From: Pseudomonas putida
Lineage (GTDB): Bacteria; Pseudomonadota; Gammaproteobacteria; Pseudomonadales; Pseudomonadaceae
Assembly: GCF_004357765.1 (NCBI RefSeq)
Contig: NZ_SMTE01000005.1
Span: forward strand, 186,001-250,000
Reading direction: 5' to 3'
DNA: 64,000 nucleotides
Of the stretch, positions 1 to 9,954 are shown one piece after another (the first letter of the stretch is position 1; every line of letters begins with the position of its first letter). The position numbers and the translations under genes were made by a program. The notes beneath the pieces are model-generated. The model had not been told where the DNA came from. It did not search any database and saw nothing but the letters and a program-made list of their open reading frames with translations.

Positions 1-1763
1 AAGTGGAAAACGAAGAGTGGCGTTCGCTGCCGGTGGAAAAGCGCCTGGAGCACGCACTGGTCAAGGGCATCACCGCGTTCATCGTCGAGGATACCGAAGC
101 GTGTCGCCAACAGTGCGCCCGCCCGATCGAGGTGATCGAAGGGCCGCTGATGAGCGGCATGAACGTGGTGGGTGACTTGTTCGGCGCCGGCAAGATGTTC
201 CTGCCCCAGGTGGTCAAATCCGCTCGGGTGATGAAACAGGCCGTGGCTCACCTGATCCCCTTCATCGAAGCCGAGAAAGGCGACAAACCCGAGGCCAAGG
301 GCAAGATCCTCATGGCCACGGTCAAGGGCGACGTGCATGACATCGGCAAGAACATCGTCGGTGTGGTGCTCGGTTGCAACGGCTATGACATCGTCGATCT
401 CGGCGTGATGGTGCCGGCGGAGAAGATCCTGCAAACCGCCCGCGACGAGAAATGCGACATCATCGGCCTGTCCGGCCTGATCACGCCGTCGCTCGACGAA
501 ATGGTCCATGTCGCCCGTGAAATGCAGCGCCAGGGCTTCAACCTGCCGCTGATGATCGGCGGCGCCACCACCTCCAAGGCCCACACGGCGGTGAAGATCG
601 AGCCCAAGTACAGCAACGACGCGGTGGTCTACGTCACCGACGCCTCGCGTGCGGTGGGCGTCGCTACCCAGTTGCTGTCCAAGGAACTCAAGCCTGGCTT
701 CGTCGAGAAGACCCGCCAGGAGTACGTCGAAGTCCGCGACCGCACCGCCAACCGCAGCGCCCGTACCGAGCGCCTGAGTTACGCGCAGGCGGTAGCGGCC
801 AAACCCAAGTACGACTGGGCAGGCTACCAGCCTGCAGTGCCCTCCTTCACCGGCGTCAAGGTGCTGGAAGACATCGACCTGCGGACCCTGGCCGAATACA
901 TCGACTGGACGCCGTTCTTCATTTCCTGGGACCTGGCCGGCAAGTTCCCTCGCATCCTCACCGACGAAGTGGTCGGCGAAGCGGCCACCGCCTTATACAA
1001 GGACGCCCGCGAGATGCTCGACAAGTTGATCGACGAGAAGCTGATCAGCGCCCGCGCAGTGTTCGGCTTCTGGCCGGCCAACCAGGTCGCCGATGACGAT
1101 ATCGAGGTGTATGGCGAAGACGGCCAACCGCTGGCGACCTTGCACCACCTGCGCCAGCAGACCATCAAGCCCGACGGCAAGCCGAACCTGTCGCTGGCCG
1201 ACTTCGTGGCGCCAAAGGAAAGCGGCGTGACCGACTACGTGGGTGGTTTCATCACCACCGCCGGCATCGGCGCCGAGGAAGTGGCCAAGGCTTACCAGGA
1301 CAAGGGCGACGACTACAGCTCGATCATGGTCAAGGCCCTGGCCGACCGCCTGGCCGAGGCCTGCGCCGAATGGCTGCACGAGCAGGTACGTAAAGAGCAC
1401 TGGGGCTATGCCCGCGACGAACAGCTCGACAACGAGGCGCTGATCAAGGAGCAGTACAGCGGCATCCGTCCGGCGCCAGGCTACCCGGCCTGCCCTGACC
1501 ATACCGAAAAAGAGACCCTGTTCCGCCTGCTCGATGGCAGCGCCATCGGCGAAACCGGGCCAAGCGGCGTGTTCCTCACCGAGCACTTCGCGATGTTCCC
1601 GGCGGCGGCGATCAGTGGCTGGTACTTCGCCCACCCGCAGGCGCAGTACTTCGCCGTGGGCAAGGTCGACAAGGACCAGATCGAGCGCTACAGCGCACGC
1701 AAGGGCCAGGAAGTCACCGTGAGCGAGCGCTGGTTGGCGCCGAACCTCGGTTACGAGAGCTGA
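1..1763 (+). CDS. metH: Cobalamin-dependent methionine synthase, C-terminal part (5' end outside window)
   Basis: The reading frame is open from the first bases, so the gene is truncated on the left; 586 codons of the C-terminal half are present. MetH moves a methyl group from 5-methyltetrahydrofolate to homocysteine through cobalamin in the cytosol. Visible parts are the helical cap (about residues 1-95 of the fragment), the B12-binding Rossmann domain with the DVHDIG motif (fragment residues 110-115; the His is the lower cobalt ligand), and the AdoMet-dependent reactivation domain from about residue 260 to the end, with the [15 protein letters not shown] signature. The folate and homocysteine domains must lie upstream. 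A REP pair follows the stop codon. The family call is very secure. Confidence 0.97.
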   Translation, partial: VENEEWRSLPVEKRLEHALVKGITAFIVEDTEACRQQCARPIEVIEGPLMSGMNVVGDLFGAGKMFLPQVVKSARVMKQAVAHLIPFIEAEKGDKPEAKGKILMATVKGDVHDIGKNIVGVVLGCNGYDIVDLGVMVPAEKILQTARDEKCDIIGLSGLITPSLDEMVHVAREMQRQGFNLPLMIGGATTSKAHTAVKIEPKYSNDAVVYVTDASRAVGVATQLLSKELKPGFVEKTRQEYVEVRDRTANRSARTERLSYAQAVAAKPKYDWAGYQPAVPSFTGVKVLEDIDLRTLAEYIDWTPFFISWDLAGKFPRILTDEVVGEAATALYKDAREMLDKLIDEKLISARAVFGFWPANQVADDDIEVYGEDGQPLATLHHLRQQTIKPDGKPNLSLADFVAPKESGVTDYVGGFITTAGIGAEEVAKAYQDKGDDYSSIMVKALADRLAEACAEWLHEQVRKEHWGYARDEQLDNEALIKEQYSGIRPAPGYPACPDHTEKETLFRLLDGSAIGETGPSGVFLTEHFAMFPAAAISGWYFAHPQAQYFAVGKVDKDQIERYSARKGQEVTVSERWLAPNLGYES

Positions 1764-1770
1764 CAGCGCT

Positions 1771-1831
1771 TCGCCGACAAGCCGGCTCCCACGGGTTTTT
1801 CACCGCCCTGTTGGAGCCGGCCTGGCGGCGA
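1771..1831. repeat. REP-like inverted pair after metH
   Basis: Two copies of a REP-type sequence face each other: TCGCCGACAAGCCGGCTCC at 1771-1789 and its near reverse complement at 1813-1831, separated by about 20 bases. Such pairs are common intergenic elements in Pseudomonas and can fold into a long hairpin that may protect the 3' end of the metH mRNA. Confidence 0.7.
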
Positions 1832-1879
1832 TTGGGCCTACACTGTCCTTGATCGCCTCTGATTACCTCGGGAGCCACC

Positions 1880-2098
1880 ATGGACGATTCCAGCCAAGAC
1901 AAGCCGCCAACCTTCTGGCAAATGCTGCACAGCATTCTCGCCGCCGCCTTCGGCGTACAGAGCGGCAAGAATCGCGCGCGCGATTTCACCCATGGCAAGG
2001 CGAGCCACTTCATCGTGCTCGGCACCCTGTTCACCCTGGTGTTCATCCTGGTGCTGATCGGGTTGGTGCAACTGGCCGTGCACCTGACCGCTCGCTGA
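1880..2098 (+). CDS. DUF2970 small inner-membrane protein
   Basis: A 72-residue protein with a polar N-terminal half and a single hydrophobic segment at about residues 44-68 (run LGTLFTLVFILVLIGLV), which predicts one membrane span near the C terminus. It matches the general form of the DUF2970 family, which is widespread in Pseudomonas and has no assigned biochemical role. The ATG at 1880 is preceded by GGGAGCC, an acceptable ribosome site. It sits alone between metH and a divergent small gene. Function is unknown. Confidence 0.85.
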   Translation: MDDSSQDKPPTFWQMLHSILAAAFGVQSGKNRARDFTHGKASHFIVLGTLFTLVFILVLIGLVQLAVHLTAR

Positions 2099-2137
2099 AC
2101 AGCGGCGGCACAGGCACGTCACGGTGGCAGGATAAGG

Positions 2138-2251
2138 CTACTGATGGCTGACCCAGTAAACGGCAGTGACCACCACCAGTACGATCAGGCACAGGATCGC
2201 CCAGGCGTCGACGCTGCTGTCAGCTTTGCGGACCTTGGTTGAGTTGCCCAT
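2138..2251 (-). CDS. 37-residue single-span membrane protein
   Basis: A short minus-strand frame starts at ATG 2251-2249 and ends at TAG 2140-2138. It encodes 37 residues: a positively charged N-terminal stretch with several Lys/Arg (MGNSTKVRK), then a clear hydrophobic span (WAILCLIVLVVVTAVYWV) and a short tail. An AGAGGCA ribosome site sits about six bases before the ATG. The charge pattern, span and ribosome site argue for a real small membrane protein with its N terminus probably in the cytoplasm. It converges on the DUF2970 gene. No function can be given. Confidence 0.65.
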   Translation of the reverse strand: MGNSTKVRKADSSVDAWAILCLIVLVVVTAVYWVSHQ

Positions 2252-2510
2252 TGCATTGCCTCTTGTAGTGTTATGGGGAATGCACTTCACACCCCAGTAA
2301 AGACGAGCAATGCCCTTCCCTCAAGCAGGGTCTTTGAGCGCCGACGAACGCTACAAATGGCAGTCAATCTCACTTAGTTCGTTTGGTTCTTTTCATATGC
2401 AAAAACATCACTTTAGCGCATAAACGCAACCTGCTATCGTTCCCCGGCTCCGAACCGGAGTGCGCGGCCGTGCGCGCGAATAGCTGCATGCAGCCTGAGA
2501 CAGGACTTTT

Positions 2511-4163
2511 ATGTACGTATACGACGAGTACGATCAGCGGATCATCGAGGACCGCGTCAAGCAGTTCCGTGATCAGACCCGCCGCTACCTGGCCGGTGAG
2601 CTGAGCGAAGAAGAATTCCGCCCTCTGCGCCTGCAGAACGGCCTCTATATCCAACGTTTCGCCCCGATGCTGCGCGTCGCCGTGCCCTATGGCCAGCTGA
2701 ACGCACGCCAGGTACGCACCCTGGCCAAGATCGCCCGCGATTACGACAAGGGCTACGCCCATATCTCCACCCGCCAGAACGTGCAGTTCAACTGGCCGGC
2801 CCTGGAAGATATCCCGGACATTCTCGCCGAACTGGCCACCGTGCAGATGCACGCGATCCAGACCAGCGGCAACTGCCTGCGCAACACCACCACCGACCAG
2901 TTCGCCGGGGTTGCTGCAGACGAGATCATCGACCCACGCCCGTGGTGCGAGATCGTCCGCCAGTGGACCACCTTCCACCCGGAATTCGCCTACCTGCCAC
3001 GCAAGTTCAAGATTGCGATCAACGGCTCGAAGGAAGACCGCGCTGCCATCGAAGTGCACGACATCGGCCTGGAGCCGGTGCGCAACGCTGCCGGTGAGTT
3101 GGGCTTCCGCGTGCTGGTCGGCGGTGGCCTGGGCCGTACCCCGGTGGTCGGCTCGTTCATCAACGAATTCCTGCCCTGGCAGGACCTGATCAGCTACCTC
3201 GACGCCATCCTGCGCGTGTACAACCGTTACGGCCGCCGTGACAACAAGTACAAAGCGCGGATCAAGATTCTGGTCAAGGCGCTCACCCCTGAAGTGTTCG
3301 CCGAAAAGGTCGAGGCCGAAATGGTCCACCTGCGTGGCGGCAACACCACGCTGACCGAACAGGAAGTGCAGCGCGTCTCGCGTCACTTCGTCGATCCCGA
3401 CTACCTGGCACTGGACAACGTCGACTACGCCGCCCAGGACGCCGAGAACCCAGGTTTCGCCCGCTGGCGCTCGCGCAACACCCGCGCCCACAAGCGCCCA
3501 GGCTATGTGGCCGTGACCTTGTCGCTCAAGCCCACCGGCGTAGCCCCGGGCGACCTGACCGACAAGCAGCTCGACGCCGTGGCTGACCTTGCCGAGCGCT
3601 ACAGCTTCGGCTTCCTGCGGACCTCCCACGAGCAGAACATCATTCTCGCCGACGTCGAGCAGCGCCAGTTGCACGCGCTCTGGCTGGAACTGCGCGAAAG
3701 CGGTTTCGCCACGCCGAACATCGGCCTGTTGACCGACATCATCTGCTGCCCAGGTGGCGACTACTGCTCGCTGGCCAACGCCAAGTCGATCCCGATCGCC
3801 GAGTCCATCCAGCGCCGTTTCGACGATCTGGACTACCTCTTCGACATCGGCGAGATCGACCTGAACATCTCCGGCTGCATGAACGCCTGCGGTCACCACC
3901 ACGTCGGCCACATCGGCATCCTCGGGGTGGACAAGAAGGGCGAGGAGTTCTACCAGGTCTCCCTGGGTGGCAACGCCGCGCGCGACGCGAGTCTGGGCAA
4001 GATTCTCGGCCCATCGTTCGCACAGGAGCAAATGGCCGACGTGATCGAGAAGCTGATCAACGTGTACGTCGAACAGCGTACCGAGGAAGAGCGCTTCATC
4101 GACACCTACCAGCGTATCGGCATCGACCCCTTCAAGGAGCGCGTCTATGCAGCGAATCATTAA
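2511..4163 (+). CDS. cysI: Sulfite reductase hemoprotein (CysI-type nitrite/sulfite reductase)
   Basis: A 550-residue siroheme/4Fe-4S reductase that carries out the six-electron reduction of sulfite to sulfide for cysteine synthesis. It has the duplicated ferredoxin-like and siroheme half-domains of the family. The cluster and siroheme ligands are visible as C413-x5-C419 (CCPGGDYC) and C456-x3-C460 (SGCMNACGHH). The substrate-side motif HISTRQN lies at about residues 84-90. The gene overlaps the DUF934 gene by 17 bases, so the two are translated as a pair. The upstream region (2252-2510) holds the promoter. No flavoprotein CysJ is adjacent, so electrons probably come from ferredoxin or another donor. 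A nitrite reductase role is less likely given the partner gene. Confidence 0.93.
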   Translation: MYVYDEYDQRIIEDRVKQFRDQTRRYLAGELSEEEFRPLRLQNGLYIQRFAPMLRVAVPYGQLNARQVRTLAKIARDYDKGYAHISTRQNVQFNWPALEDIPDILAELATVQMHAIQTSGNCLRNTTTDQFAGVAADEIIDPRPWCEIVRQWTTFHPEFAYLPRKFKIAINGSKEDRAAIEVHDIGLEPVRNAAGELGFRVLVGGGLGRTPVVGSFINEFLPWQDLISYLDAILRVYNRYGRRDNKYKARIKILVKALTPEVFAEKVEAEMVHLRGGNTTLTEQEVQRVSRHFVDPDYLALDNVDYAAQDAENPGFARWRSRNTRAHKRPGYVAVTLSLKPTGVAPGDLTDKQLDAVADLAERYSFGFLRTSHEQNIILADVEQRQLHALWLELRESGFATPNIGLLTDIICCPGGDYCSLANAKSIPIAESIQRRFDDLDYLFDIGEIDLNISGCMNACGHHHVGHIGILGVDKKGEEFYQVSLGGNAARDASLGKILGPSFAQEQMADVIEKLINVYVEQRTEEERFIDTYQRIGIDPFKERVYAANH

Positions 4164-4641
4164 GAACAATCAGATCGTCGACGAAACCTGGCACCTGCTG
4201 CCCAAGGAAACCTCGTTCGACGAGCTGACCAACTGCGACGACTACATCGTTCCGCTGCAGATGTGGCGCGACCATGCCCACGTACTCAAGGCCCGCGATG
4301 GCGGCCTGGGCATCTGGCTGGACAGCGACGAGCAAGCCGAGGAAATCGGGGACGACGTCGAGCACTTCCAGGTCATCGCGCTGAACTTCCCAGCCTTCAC
4401 CGACGGACGCAACTATTCCAATGCGCGCCTGCTGCGTGATCGCTACAAGTTCAAGGGCGAGCTGCGCGCCATCGGTGACGTATTGCGCGATCAGCTGTTC
4501 TACCTGGCCCGTTGCGGTTTCGATGCCTTCGCCATCCGAGCCGACAAGGATCCGGAAGACGCCCTGCAAGGTCTGAAGGACTTCTCGGTGACTTACCAGG
4601 CCGCCGCCGACGAACCGCTGCCGCTGTTCCGCCGCCGCTGA
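4147..4641 (+). CDS. DUF934 protein, sulfite-reductase partner
   Basis: A 164-residue soluble protein of the DUF934 family, which is described in orthology sets as an oxidoreductase probably involved in sulfite reduction. It starts inside the 3' end of cysI (17-base overlap), which implies translational coupling. It carries no Cys-rich cluster motif, so it is unlikely to be the electron donor itself. A role as an assembly or activity partner for CysI is an inference from the tight linkage, which is widely conserved in Pseudomonas. A strong terminator follows the stop codon and closes the two-gene operon. Confidence 0.88.
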   Translation: MQRIIKNNQIVDETWHLLPKETSFDELTNCDDYIVPLQMWRDHAHVLKARDGGLGIWLDSDEQAEEIGDDVEHFQVIALNFPAFTDGRNYSNARLLRDRYKFKGELRAIGDVLRDQLFYLARCGFDAFAIRADKDPEDALQGLKDFSVTYQAAADEPLPLFRRR

Positions 4642-4657
4642 TCGTCGCTGCTTGACC

Positions 4658-4690
4658 AACGGCCCGCCCTTCGGCGGGCCGTTGCGTTTC
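4658..4690 (+). terminator. Terminator of the cysI-DUF934 operon
   Basis: An 11-bp perfect GC-rich stem (4658-4668 with 4673-4683, AACGGCCCGCC against its complement) with a four-base loop is followed by GCGTTTC. It lies 17 bases after the DUF934 stop codon. Confidence 0.8.
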
Positions 4691-4855
4691 CAGGACCTGC
4701 CCCGCCCAACTCTTGCCGCCAGGTCAAATGACCTTCGCACTCCCCCGCCTTAATCAATCCCGTTGAAACCTGCACACTGCTGCTCACTCGAACACTTACC
4801 GGCCTGGAGCGACTAGGCTCTACCGGTTCCTTCATCATTCAGCAGGAGCAGCCCA

Positions 4856-5659
4856 ATGAGCATTCCTTCCTTCGGTCTGGGTACCTTCCGCCTTTCCGGC
4901 CAGGCCGTCATCGATTCGGTCAAGACCGCCCTGGAGCTGGGCTACCGGACCATCGACACCGCGCAGATCTACAAGAACGAAGCCGACGTTGGCCAGGCCA
5001 TCGCCGAAAGCGGCGTACCGCGCAACGAGCTGTTCATCACCACCAAGATCTGGGTCAATAACTACGCCAAGGACAAACTCGTTCCGAGTCTGCGCGAGAG
5101 CCTGAGCAAACTGCGTACCGACTACGTCGACCTGTTGCTGATTCACTGGCCGGCACCAGGCAGTGGCGTTGAACTGGGCGAATACATGGCAGCGCTGGCC
5201 GAGGCCAAGCAGCAAGGCCTGACCCGGCAGATCGGCGTGTCCAACTTCAATATCGAGCTGACTCGCCAGGCCATCGAGGTCGTCGGCGAGGGCGAGATCG
5301 CCACCAACCAGATCGAACTCAGCCCCTACCTGCAGAACACCAAGCTGGCGCAGTTCCTTCAGACCCAAGGCATTACCGTCACCTCGTACATGACCCTGGC
5401 TTATGGCAAGGTACTCAAGGATCCGGTGCTGACCGCGATCGCCGCCAAGCACAACGCCACCGTCGCCCAGGTGGCCCTGGCCTGGGCCATGCAATTGGGT
5501 TACGCGGTCATCCCTTCGTCGACCAAGCGTGAGAACCTGGCCAGCAACCTGCTCGCCCGCGACCTGCACCTGGACGCAGACGACATGGCGCGGATCGCTA
5601 CACTCGAACGCAACGGTCGCGAAGTCAGCCCCGACAACCTTGCCCCCCAGTGGGACTGA
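4856..5659 (+). CDS. dkgB: Aldo/keto reductase, 2,5-diketo-D-gluconate reductase B type
   Basis: A 267-residue NADPH-dependent aldo/keto reductase, the same length as E. coli DkgB (YafB). The (beta/alpha)8 barrel carries the catalytic tetrad D34, Y39, K64 and H97, and the NADPH site motif [10 protein letters not shown] near residue 220. Family members reduce 2,5-diketo-gluconate and small aldehydes such as methylglyoxal. The ATG follows GCAGGAGCAG with good spacing. It is monocistronic or weakly linked to the hydrolase gene 48 bases downstream. The in vivo substrate is not determined by sequence. Confidence 0.9.
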   Translation: MSIPSFGLGTFRLSGQAVIDSVKTALELGYRTIDTAQIYKNEADVGQAIAESGVPRNELFITTKIWVNNYAKDKLVPSLRESLSKLRTDYVDLLLIHWPAPGSGVELGEYMAALAEAKQQGLTRQIGVSNFNIELTRQAIEVVGEGEIATNQIELSPYLQNTKLAQFLQTQGITVTSYMTLAYGKVLKDPVLTAIAAKHNATVAQVALAWAMQLGYAVIPSSTKRENLASNLLARDLHLDADDMARIATLERNGREVSPDNLAPQWD

Positions 5660-5707
5660 GGGACTGGAACCGCAGCCCGACATAGATCAGGTTTTCAAGG
5701 AGGAAGG

Positions 5708-7156
5708 ATGCCGATGCGGCGGCTGATGGTTTCGCTGGTAGTGCTGGTGCTGGCCCTGATGCTGATTGTCCTGTTCGGTTTTCGCATCACCGCGATCGCC
5801 GACTTTCGCCTGGAGCCCTGGCACACCTATGTCCCCGAAGAGCTCGACGCCGATACCATCGACCGCAGCGACTGGGCAGGCTATGTCAATGCCGAGGCCA
5901 AGCTGTTCGCGGCACTGCAGCAGGAGATGCGCGAACAGCTGGCCACCGAGCGCTCTTCGGCCTATAACCGTTTCGATGCCAGCAGTCGGGTGTACCCGGG
6001 CAACCTGACCCGCGACTGGAACCGCTCCTACATCGCCGAGCCGTCCCAGTCGCCCAAGGGCGCCGTGGTACTGCTGCACGGTCTGACCGACTCACCCTAC
6101 AGCCTGCGTCACCTGGCCAGCCACTTCCAGGCCAAAGGGTATGTGGTCGTGGCCATCCGCCTGCCAGGCCATGGCAGCGTACCCGCCGGCCTCAGCGCTG
6201 CCCACTGGGAAGACTGGATGGCCGCCACCCGCCTGGCTGTGCGCGAAGCCACCCGCCGCGCTCCCGGCCAACCCTTGTATCTGGTTGGCTTTTCCAACGG
6301 CGGCGCCCTGGCGGTGAAGTATGCCCTGGATGCACTGGCCCGCCCGGAGCTGAGCAGGCCGGACCATCTGATCCTCCTCTCGCCGATGATCGGTGTCAGC
6401 CGTTTTGCCCGCTTCGCCGGCATCGCCGGCCTGCCCGCGCTGTTCCCGGCGTTCGCCAAGGCAGCCTGGTTGAGCGTGCTGCCCGAATTCAATCCGTTCA
6501 AGTACAACTCGTTCCCGGTCAACGCTGCCCGCCAGTCCTACGAACTGACCGAAGCGCTGCGCCAGCAGTTGCTGGACGCCGGCAAAAACCCGCAACGCCT
6601 GCAGGCGCTGGCGCCGATCGTCACCTACCAGTCACTGGTCGATGGCACGGTGAGCACAGCCGCGATCCAGACCGAGCTCTACGACCGGCTGCCAGCCAAC
6701 GGCAGCGAACTGGTGATCTTCGACACCAACACGTCGCTCGGCATCGATGACATGCTGCGTCCAGCCGTTGCGGCCCTGCGTGAACAGCTGTTCGCTGCGC
6801 CCGCCCGCCGCTACGCGCGGACCTTGGTCGGCGCTCGCGGTCAGGGCGATGCCCGAATGCGCTCGCTGCGTTACGCCGCCGGCAGCACCGCAGCCACGGA
6901 GCAGATGCTCGCTGCCAGCTACCCCAACGGACTGTTCTCACTATCGCATGTCGCGTTGCCCTTTCCCCTCGATGATGCCCTCTATGGCCAACAGCCCAGC
7001 CAGGTGGAAAATTACGGCGTCCACTTGGGTACCTTGAGCATGCGCGGCGAACGCGGAGCCTTGATCCTCGACGCCGGCAACTTTTCGCGGGCAACTTCCA
7101 ACCCATTTTTCCAGCTCATGCTGGATAACCTCGACCGCACTGCCCAACTGCGTTGA
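5708..7156 (+). CDS. Membrane-anchored serine alpha/beta hydrolase
   Basis: A 482-residue protein with an N-terminal hydrophobic anchor (about residues 7-24) and a catalytic domain from about residue 117. The oxyanion HG motif is at residues 124-125 and the nucleophile elbow GFSNGG places Ser196; a C-terminal HVALPFPLDD segment probably supplies the His. This looks like a periplasm-facing esterase or lipase-like enzyme, but the substrate is unknown. The start is uncertain by two codons: ATG 5708 has the AAGGAGG site only four bases away, and ATG 5714 would have ten. It follows dkgB on the same strand by 48 bases. Confidence 0.8.
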   Translation: MPMRRLMVSLVVLVLALMLIVLFGFRITAIADFRLEPWHTYVPEELDADTIDRSDWAGYVNAEAKLFAALQQEMREQLATERSSAYNRFDASSRVYPGNLTRDWNRSYIAEPSQSPKGAVVLLHGLTDSPYSLRHLASHFQAKGYVVVAIRLPGHGSVPAGLSAAHWEDWMAATRLAVREATRRAPGQPLYLVGFSNGGALAVKYALDALARPELSRPDHLILLSPMIGVSRFARFAGIAGLPALFPAFAKAAWLSVLPEFNPFKYNSFPVNAARQSYELTEALRQQLLDAGKNPQRLQALAPIVTYQSLVDGTVSTAAIQTELYDRLPANGSELVIFDTNTSLGIDDMLRPAVAALREQLFAAPARRYARTLVGARGQGDARMRSLRYAAGSTAATEQMLAASYPNGLFSLSHVALPFPLDDALYGQQPSQVENYGVHLGTLSMRGERGALILDAGNFSRATSNPFFQLMLDNLDRTAQLR

Positions 7157-7266
7157 GCGCGGGTTATTTCGCCTGATGCAATTATGATGTTCAGTGGACG
7201 GATATTCTCCCTGCCCCGTGGGCGTACTACGCTTGAAATCCGCCCCTACCGCACGAGGAGACCGCA

Positions 7267-7731
7267 ATGTCCCGCCCACCGCTGCCGCCCTTCACCCACC
7301 AAAGCGCCATCGAGAAAGTCCGTCTCGCCGAAGATGGCTGGAACAGCCGCGACCCGGCCAAGGTCGCGCTTGCTTATACCGTCGACACCGTTTGGCGCAA
7401 TCGCGTGGAGTTTCCCCGTGGTCGGGACCAGGTACAGGACTTCCTGACCCGCAAATGGAACCACGAACTGGAATACCGGCTGATCAAAGAGCTATGGGCC
7501 TTCACCGGCAACCGCATCGCGGTGCGCTACGCCTACGAGTACCACGACGACAGCGGCCAATGGTTCCGCGCCTATGGCAACGAGAACTGGGAATTCGCCG
7601 AGGACGGCCTGATGCAGCATCGCCACTCGAGCATCAACGAGCACCCCATCCTCGAGAGCGAGCGCAAGTTCCACTGGCCGCTCGGTCGTCGCCCGGACGA
7701 CCATCCGGGGCTCAGCGATCTGGGGTTATGA
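7267..7731 (+). CDS. DUF1348 / NTF2-like small protein
   Basis: A 154-residue protein of the DUF1348 family, a branch of the SnoaL/NTF2-like cone fold. It is rich in Trp and Tyr ([33 protein letters not shown]), which is typical of the family's hydrophobic pocket. Members are found in bacteria and fungi and have no agreed reaction. The ATG follows CGAGGAGACC with ideal spacing. It appears to be a single-gene unit before the Fsr transporter. Confidence 0.85.
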   Translation: MSRPPLPPFTHQSAIEKVRLAEDGWNSRDPAKVALAYTVDTVWRNRVEFPRGRDQVQDFLTRKWNHELEYRLIKELWAFTGNRIAVRYAYEYHDDSGQWFRAYGNENWEFAEDGLMQHRHSSINEHPILESERKFHWPLGRRPDDHPGLSDLGL

Positions 7732-7850
7732 TCGCTGGATGATGTCCGATTCGCGCTAGTGGGTGCCTGTTCGGCGTGAGACAGGCAAACCGTCCAGTGG
7801 CTACCCTGCCTGGGCAATGCCTTGTTCCCACCCGAAAGAAGACACTACCC

Positions 7851-9086
7851 ATGACGACGCCTTCCGCCACTCTGGCCGCAGCGACGGCGCACGACGACCA
7901 GCCCCAGGGCTTCGTGGTGCGCATCGTCGGCGCCGCCGCCTTCGCCCACCTGCTCAACGACCTCATCCAGGCCGTGCTGCCATCGATCTATCCCATGCTC
8001 AAGAGCGACTTCGCACTGAGCTTCGCGCAGATCGGCTGGATCGCCCTGGTCTACCAGGTGACCGCCTCGTTGCTGCAGCCCTGGGTGGGCATGTACACCG
8101 ATAAACGTCCTCTTCCGTTCCTGTTGCCGTCCGGCATGCTGATAACCCTGGTCGGCATCGCCCTGCTGGCCTTCGCCGGCAGCTATGGAATGCTCCTGCT
8201 GGCTGCCGCGGTGGTCGGGGTCGGCTCGGCGACCTTCCACCCAGAAGCATCGCGGGTAGCGCGTATGGCTTCGGGCGGGCGCTTCGGCACTGCCCAGTCG
8301 ACGTTCCAGGTAGGTGGCAATACCGGCTCGGCCATCGGCCCGTTGCTGACCGCCGCCATCGTCATCCCCCATGGTCAGCCGGCCATCGCCTGGTTCATGT
8401 TGGCGGCGGGGCTCGCGGTATACGTGCTGCTGCGGGTCACCGGCTGGACCGTGCGCCACGGCCAGACCCAGCTCAAGAGCCTGGCCGGCCATCAGGCCCC
8501 GGGCCTGAGCAAAGGCGCGGTGTGGCGCGCTGTCGGCGTCATTGCCCTGCTGATGTTTGCCAAGTTCGTGTACATCGCTTCGTTCACCAACTACTTCACT
8601 TTCTACCTGATCGAACGCTTCGGCTTGAGCGTGCAGCAGAGCCAGCTCTACCTGTTCGTATTCCTCGCCGCCGTGGCCCTGGGGACCTTCGCCGGCGGTC
8701 CGGTGGGCGACCGCATCGGCCGCAAGGCGGTGATCTGGGTGTCGTTCCTCGGCGTGGCGCCGTTCGCCCTGGCCTTGCCGTACGCCAACCTGGCGTGGAC
8801 GGCGGTGCTGGCGGTAGCCATCGGCCTGGTGATGTCCTCGGCCTTCGCCGCGCTGGTGGTCTATGCCCAGGAGGCCGTGCCGGGCCGGGTGGGGATGGTC
8901 TCCGGAGTGATGTTCGGGCTGATGTTCGGCATCAGCGGCATTGGCGCCGCCGGGCTGGGCGAGCTGGCCGACCGGCACGGGATCGTCTGGGTATATCAGG
9001 TGATTTCGTACCTGCCGCTGCTGGGGCTGGCCACGGCGTTGCTGCCGATGACCCGCTCCAAGGCACACCCGAGCCGCTGCTGCTAA
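7851..9086 (+). CDS. fsr: Fosmidomycin-resistance-type MFS efflux transporter
   Basis: A 411-residue major facilitator with about 12 membrane spans. It resembles E. coli Fsr through the LLNDLIQ helix-1 motif, the FHPEASRVARMASGGRFG loop and the GPVGDRIGRK loop between the halves. Fsr exports fosmidomycin and possibly other small phosphonate or aromatic compounds. The start is placed at ATG 7851 because the Fsr-like helix 1 begins about 20 residues later and the longer frame adds no conserved sequence; the ribosome site is weak. An AraC regulator follows 37 bases downstream on the same strand and may control it. Confidence 0.85.
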   Translation: MTTPSATLAAATAHDDQPQGFVVRIVGAAAFAHLLNDLIQAVLPSIYPMLKSDFALSFAQIGWIALVYQVTASLLQPWVGMYTDKRPLPFLLPSGMLITLVGIALLAFAGSYGMLLLAAAVVGVGSATFHPEASRVARMASGGRFGTAQSTFQVGGNTGSAIGPLLTAAIVIPHGQPAIAWFMLAAGLAVYVLLRVTGWTVRHGQTQLKSLAGHQAPGLSKGAVWRAVGVIALLMFAKFVYIASFTNYFTFYLIERFGLSVQQSQLYLFVFLAAVALGTFAGGPVGDRIGRKAVIWVSFLGVAPFALALPYANLAWTAVLAVAIGLVMSSAFAALVVYAQEAVPGRVGMVSGVMFGLMFGISGIGAAGLGELADRHGIVWVYQVISYLPLLGLATALLPMTRSKAHPSRCC

Positions 9087-9123
9087 CATGGCCGCGCAGT
9101 ATCCGGGGGCGCGTGAGGGCAAC

Positions 9124-9897
9124 ATGGTCAGATCTCAACAGGACTTACTCGCAGAAGTAGACGCGTCCCCCTGGGAGGTGGGTAGCCGGGCGACCGACTA
9201 CCCATCGAGCTGGTACATCGCCCCCCATGCACATGCCAAGCACCAGTTGATCTATGCCATCAACGGCCTGATGATCGTCGAGTCGGCCTGCGAACGCTGG
9301 ACCGTGCCGCCGAGTCGCGGGATCTGGATGCCCTGCGGCCAGGTGCACGCCATCCGCTGCGTAGGCGATGTGAAGATGCGTAGCGTGTTCGTCCGTCCTG
9401 ATGCCGCCAGCGATCTGCCGCTGCAGAGCAAGGCCATTGGCATTTCACCCTTGCTCAGCGAGTTGATCAAGGCTTCGGTGACCCTGACCACACCGTTCAC
9501 TGCCGATTCGCGCGCGGGCAGGATCATGCGCTTGATCCTCGACGAGATCTGCGTGTTGCCGACCTTGCCGCTGAAGCTGCTGCAACCCGCCGACAAGCGC
9601 CTGCGGGTGATCTGCGCGACCTTGCAGTCCTCGCCTGACGATGGCTCTACCTTGGCCGACTGGGGTGAGCGCCTGGGCGTGGACGAGAAAACCATCCAAC
9701 GCTTGTTCCGCAAGGAAACCGGCATGACCTTCGGCCAGTGGCGCCAGCAGGCACGCCTGATGCTGGCATTGGAACGCATCGCCCTGGGCGAGCGCATCAT
9801 CGATGTGGCCGGCTCACTCGGCTATGACAGCCCGAGTGCATTCGCCAGCATGTTCAAACGCCAGTTCGGCATCACCCCCAGCCAATTCTTCAAGTGA
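9124..9897 (+). CDS. AraC-family regulator with cupin sensor
   Basis: A 257-residue regulator with an N-terminal cupin-like sensor (HAHAKHQLIY near residue 38, then a WMPCGQVHAI strand) and a C-terminal double helix-turn-helix (second recognition region DVAGSLGYDSPSAFASMFKRQF). This is the layout of the small AraC regulators that govern adjacent efflux or catabolic genes. ATG 9124 is preferred over ATG 9088 because GTGAGGG lies five bases before it. It is co-oriented with the Fsr transporter 37 bases upstream, so regulation of that pump is plausible but not proven. Confidence 0.88.
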   Translation: MVRSQQDLLAEVDASPWEVGSRATDYPSSWYIAPHAHAKHQLIYAINGLMIVESACERWTVPPSRGIWMPCGQVHAIRCVGDVKMRSVFVRPDAASDLPLQSKAIGISPLLSELIKASVTLTTPFTADSRAGRIMRLILDEICVLPTLPLKLLQPADKRLRVICATLQSSPDDGSTLADWGERLGVDEKTIQRLFRKETGMTFGQWRQQARLMLALERIALGERIIDVAGSLGYDSPSAFASMFKRQFGITPSQFFK

Positions 9898-9954
9898 GCC
9901 CGGTTCGCCTCACGACGCCCCGTGCGCCTGGCGCGCGGTCACCGGCAGCTACGC

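Noticed and set aside
2370-4169. Long minus-strand open frame of about 600 codons opposite cysI
   Set aside because: It is the antisense image of a strongly conserved gene in GC-rich DNA. It has no ribosome site or recognisable motifs. The same holds for the long frames opposite mrdA, the NCS1 permeases, oprB, gcd and glnT.
4803-4824. MerR-type spaced palindrome before dkgB
   Set aside because: The GGAGC and GCTCT arms look symmetrical at first, but only 5 of 11 pairs match, and no MerR gene is nearby.
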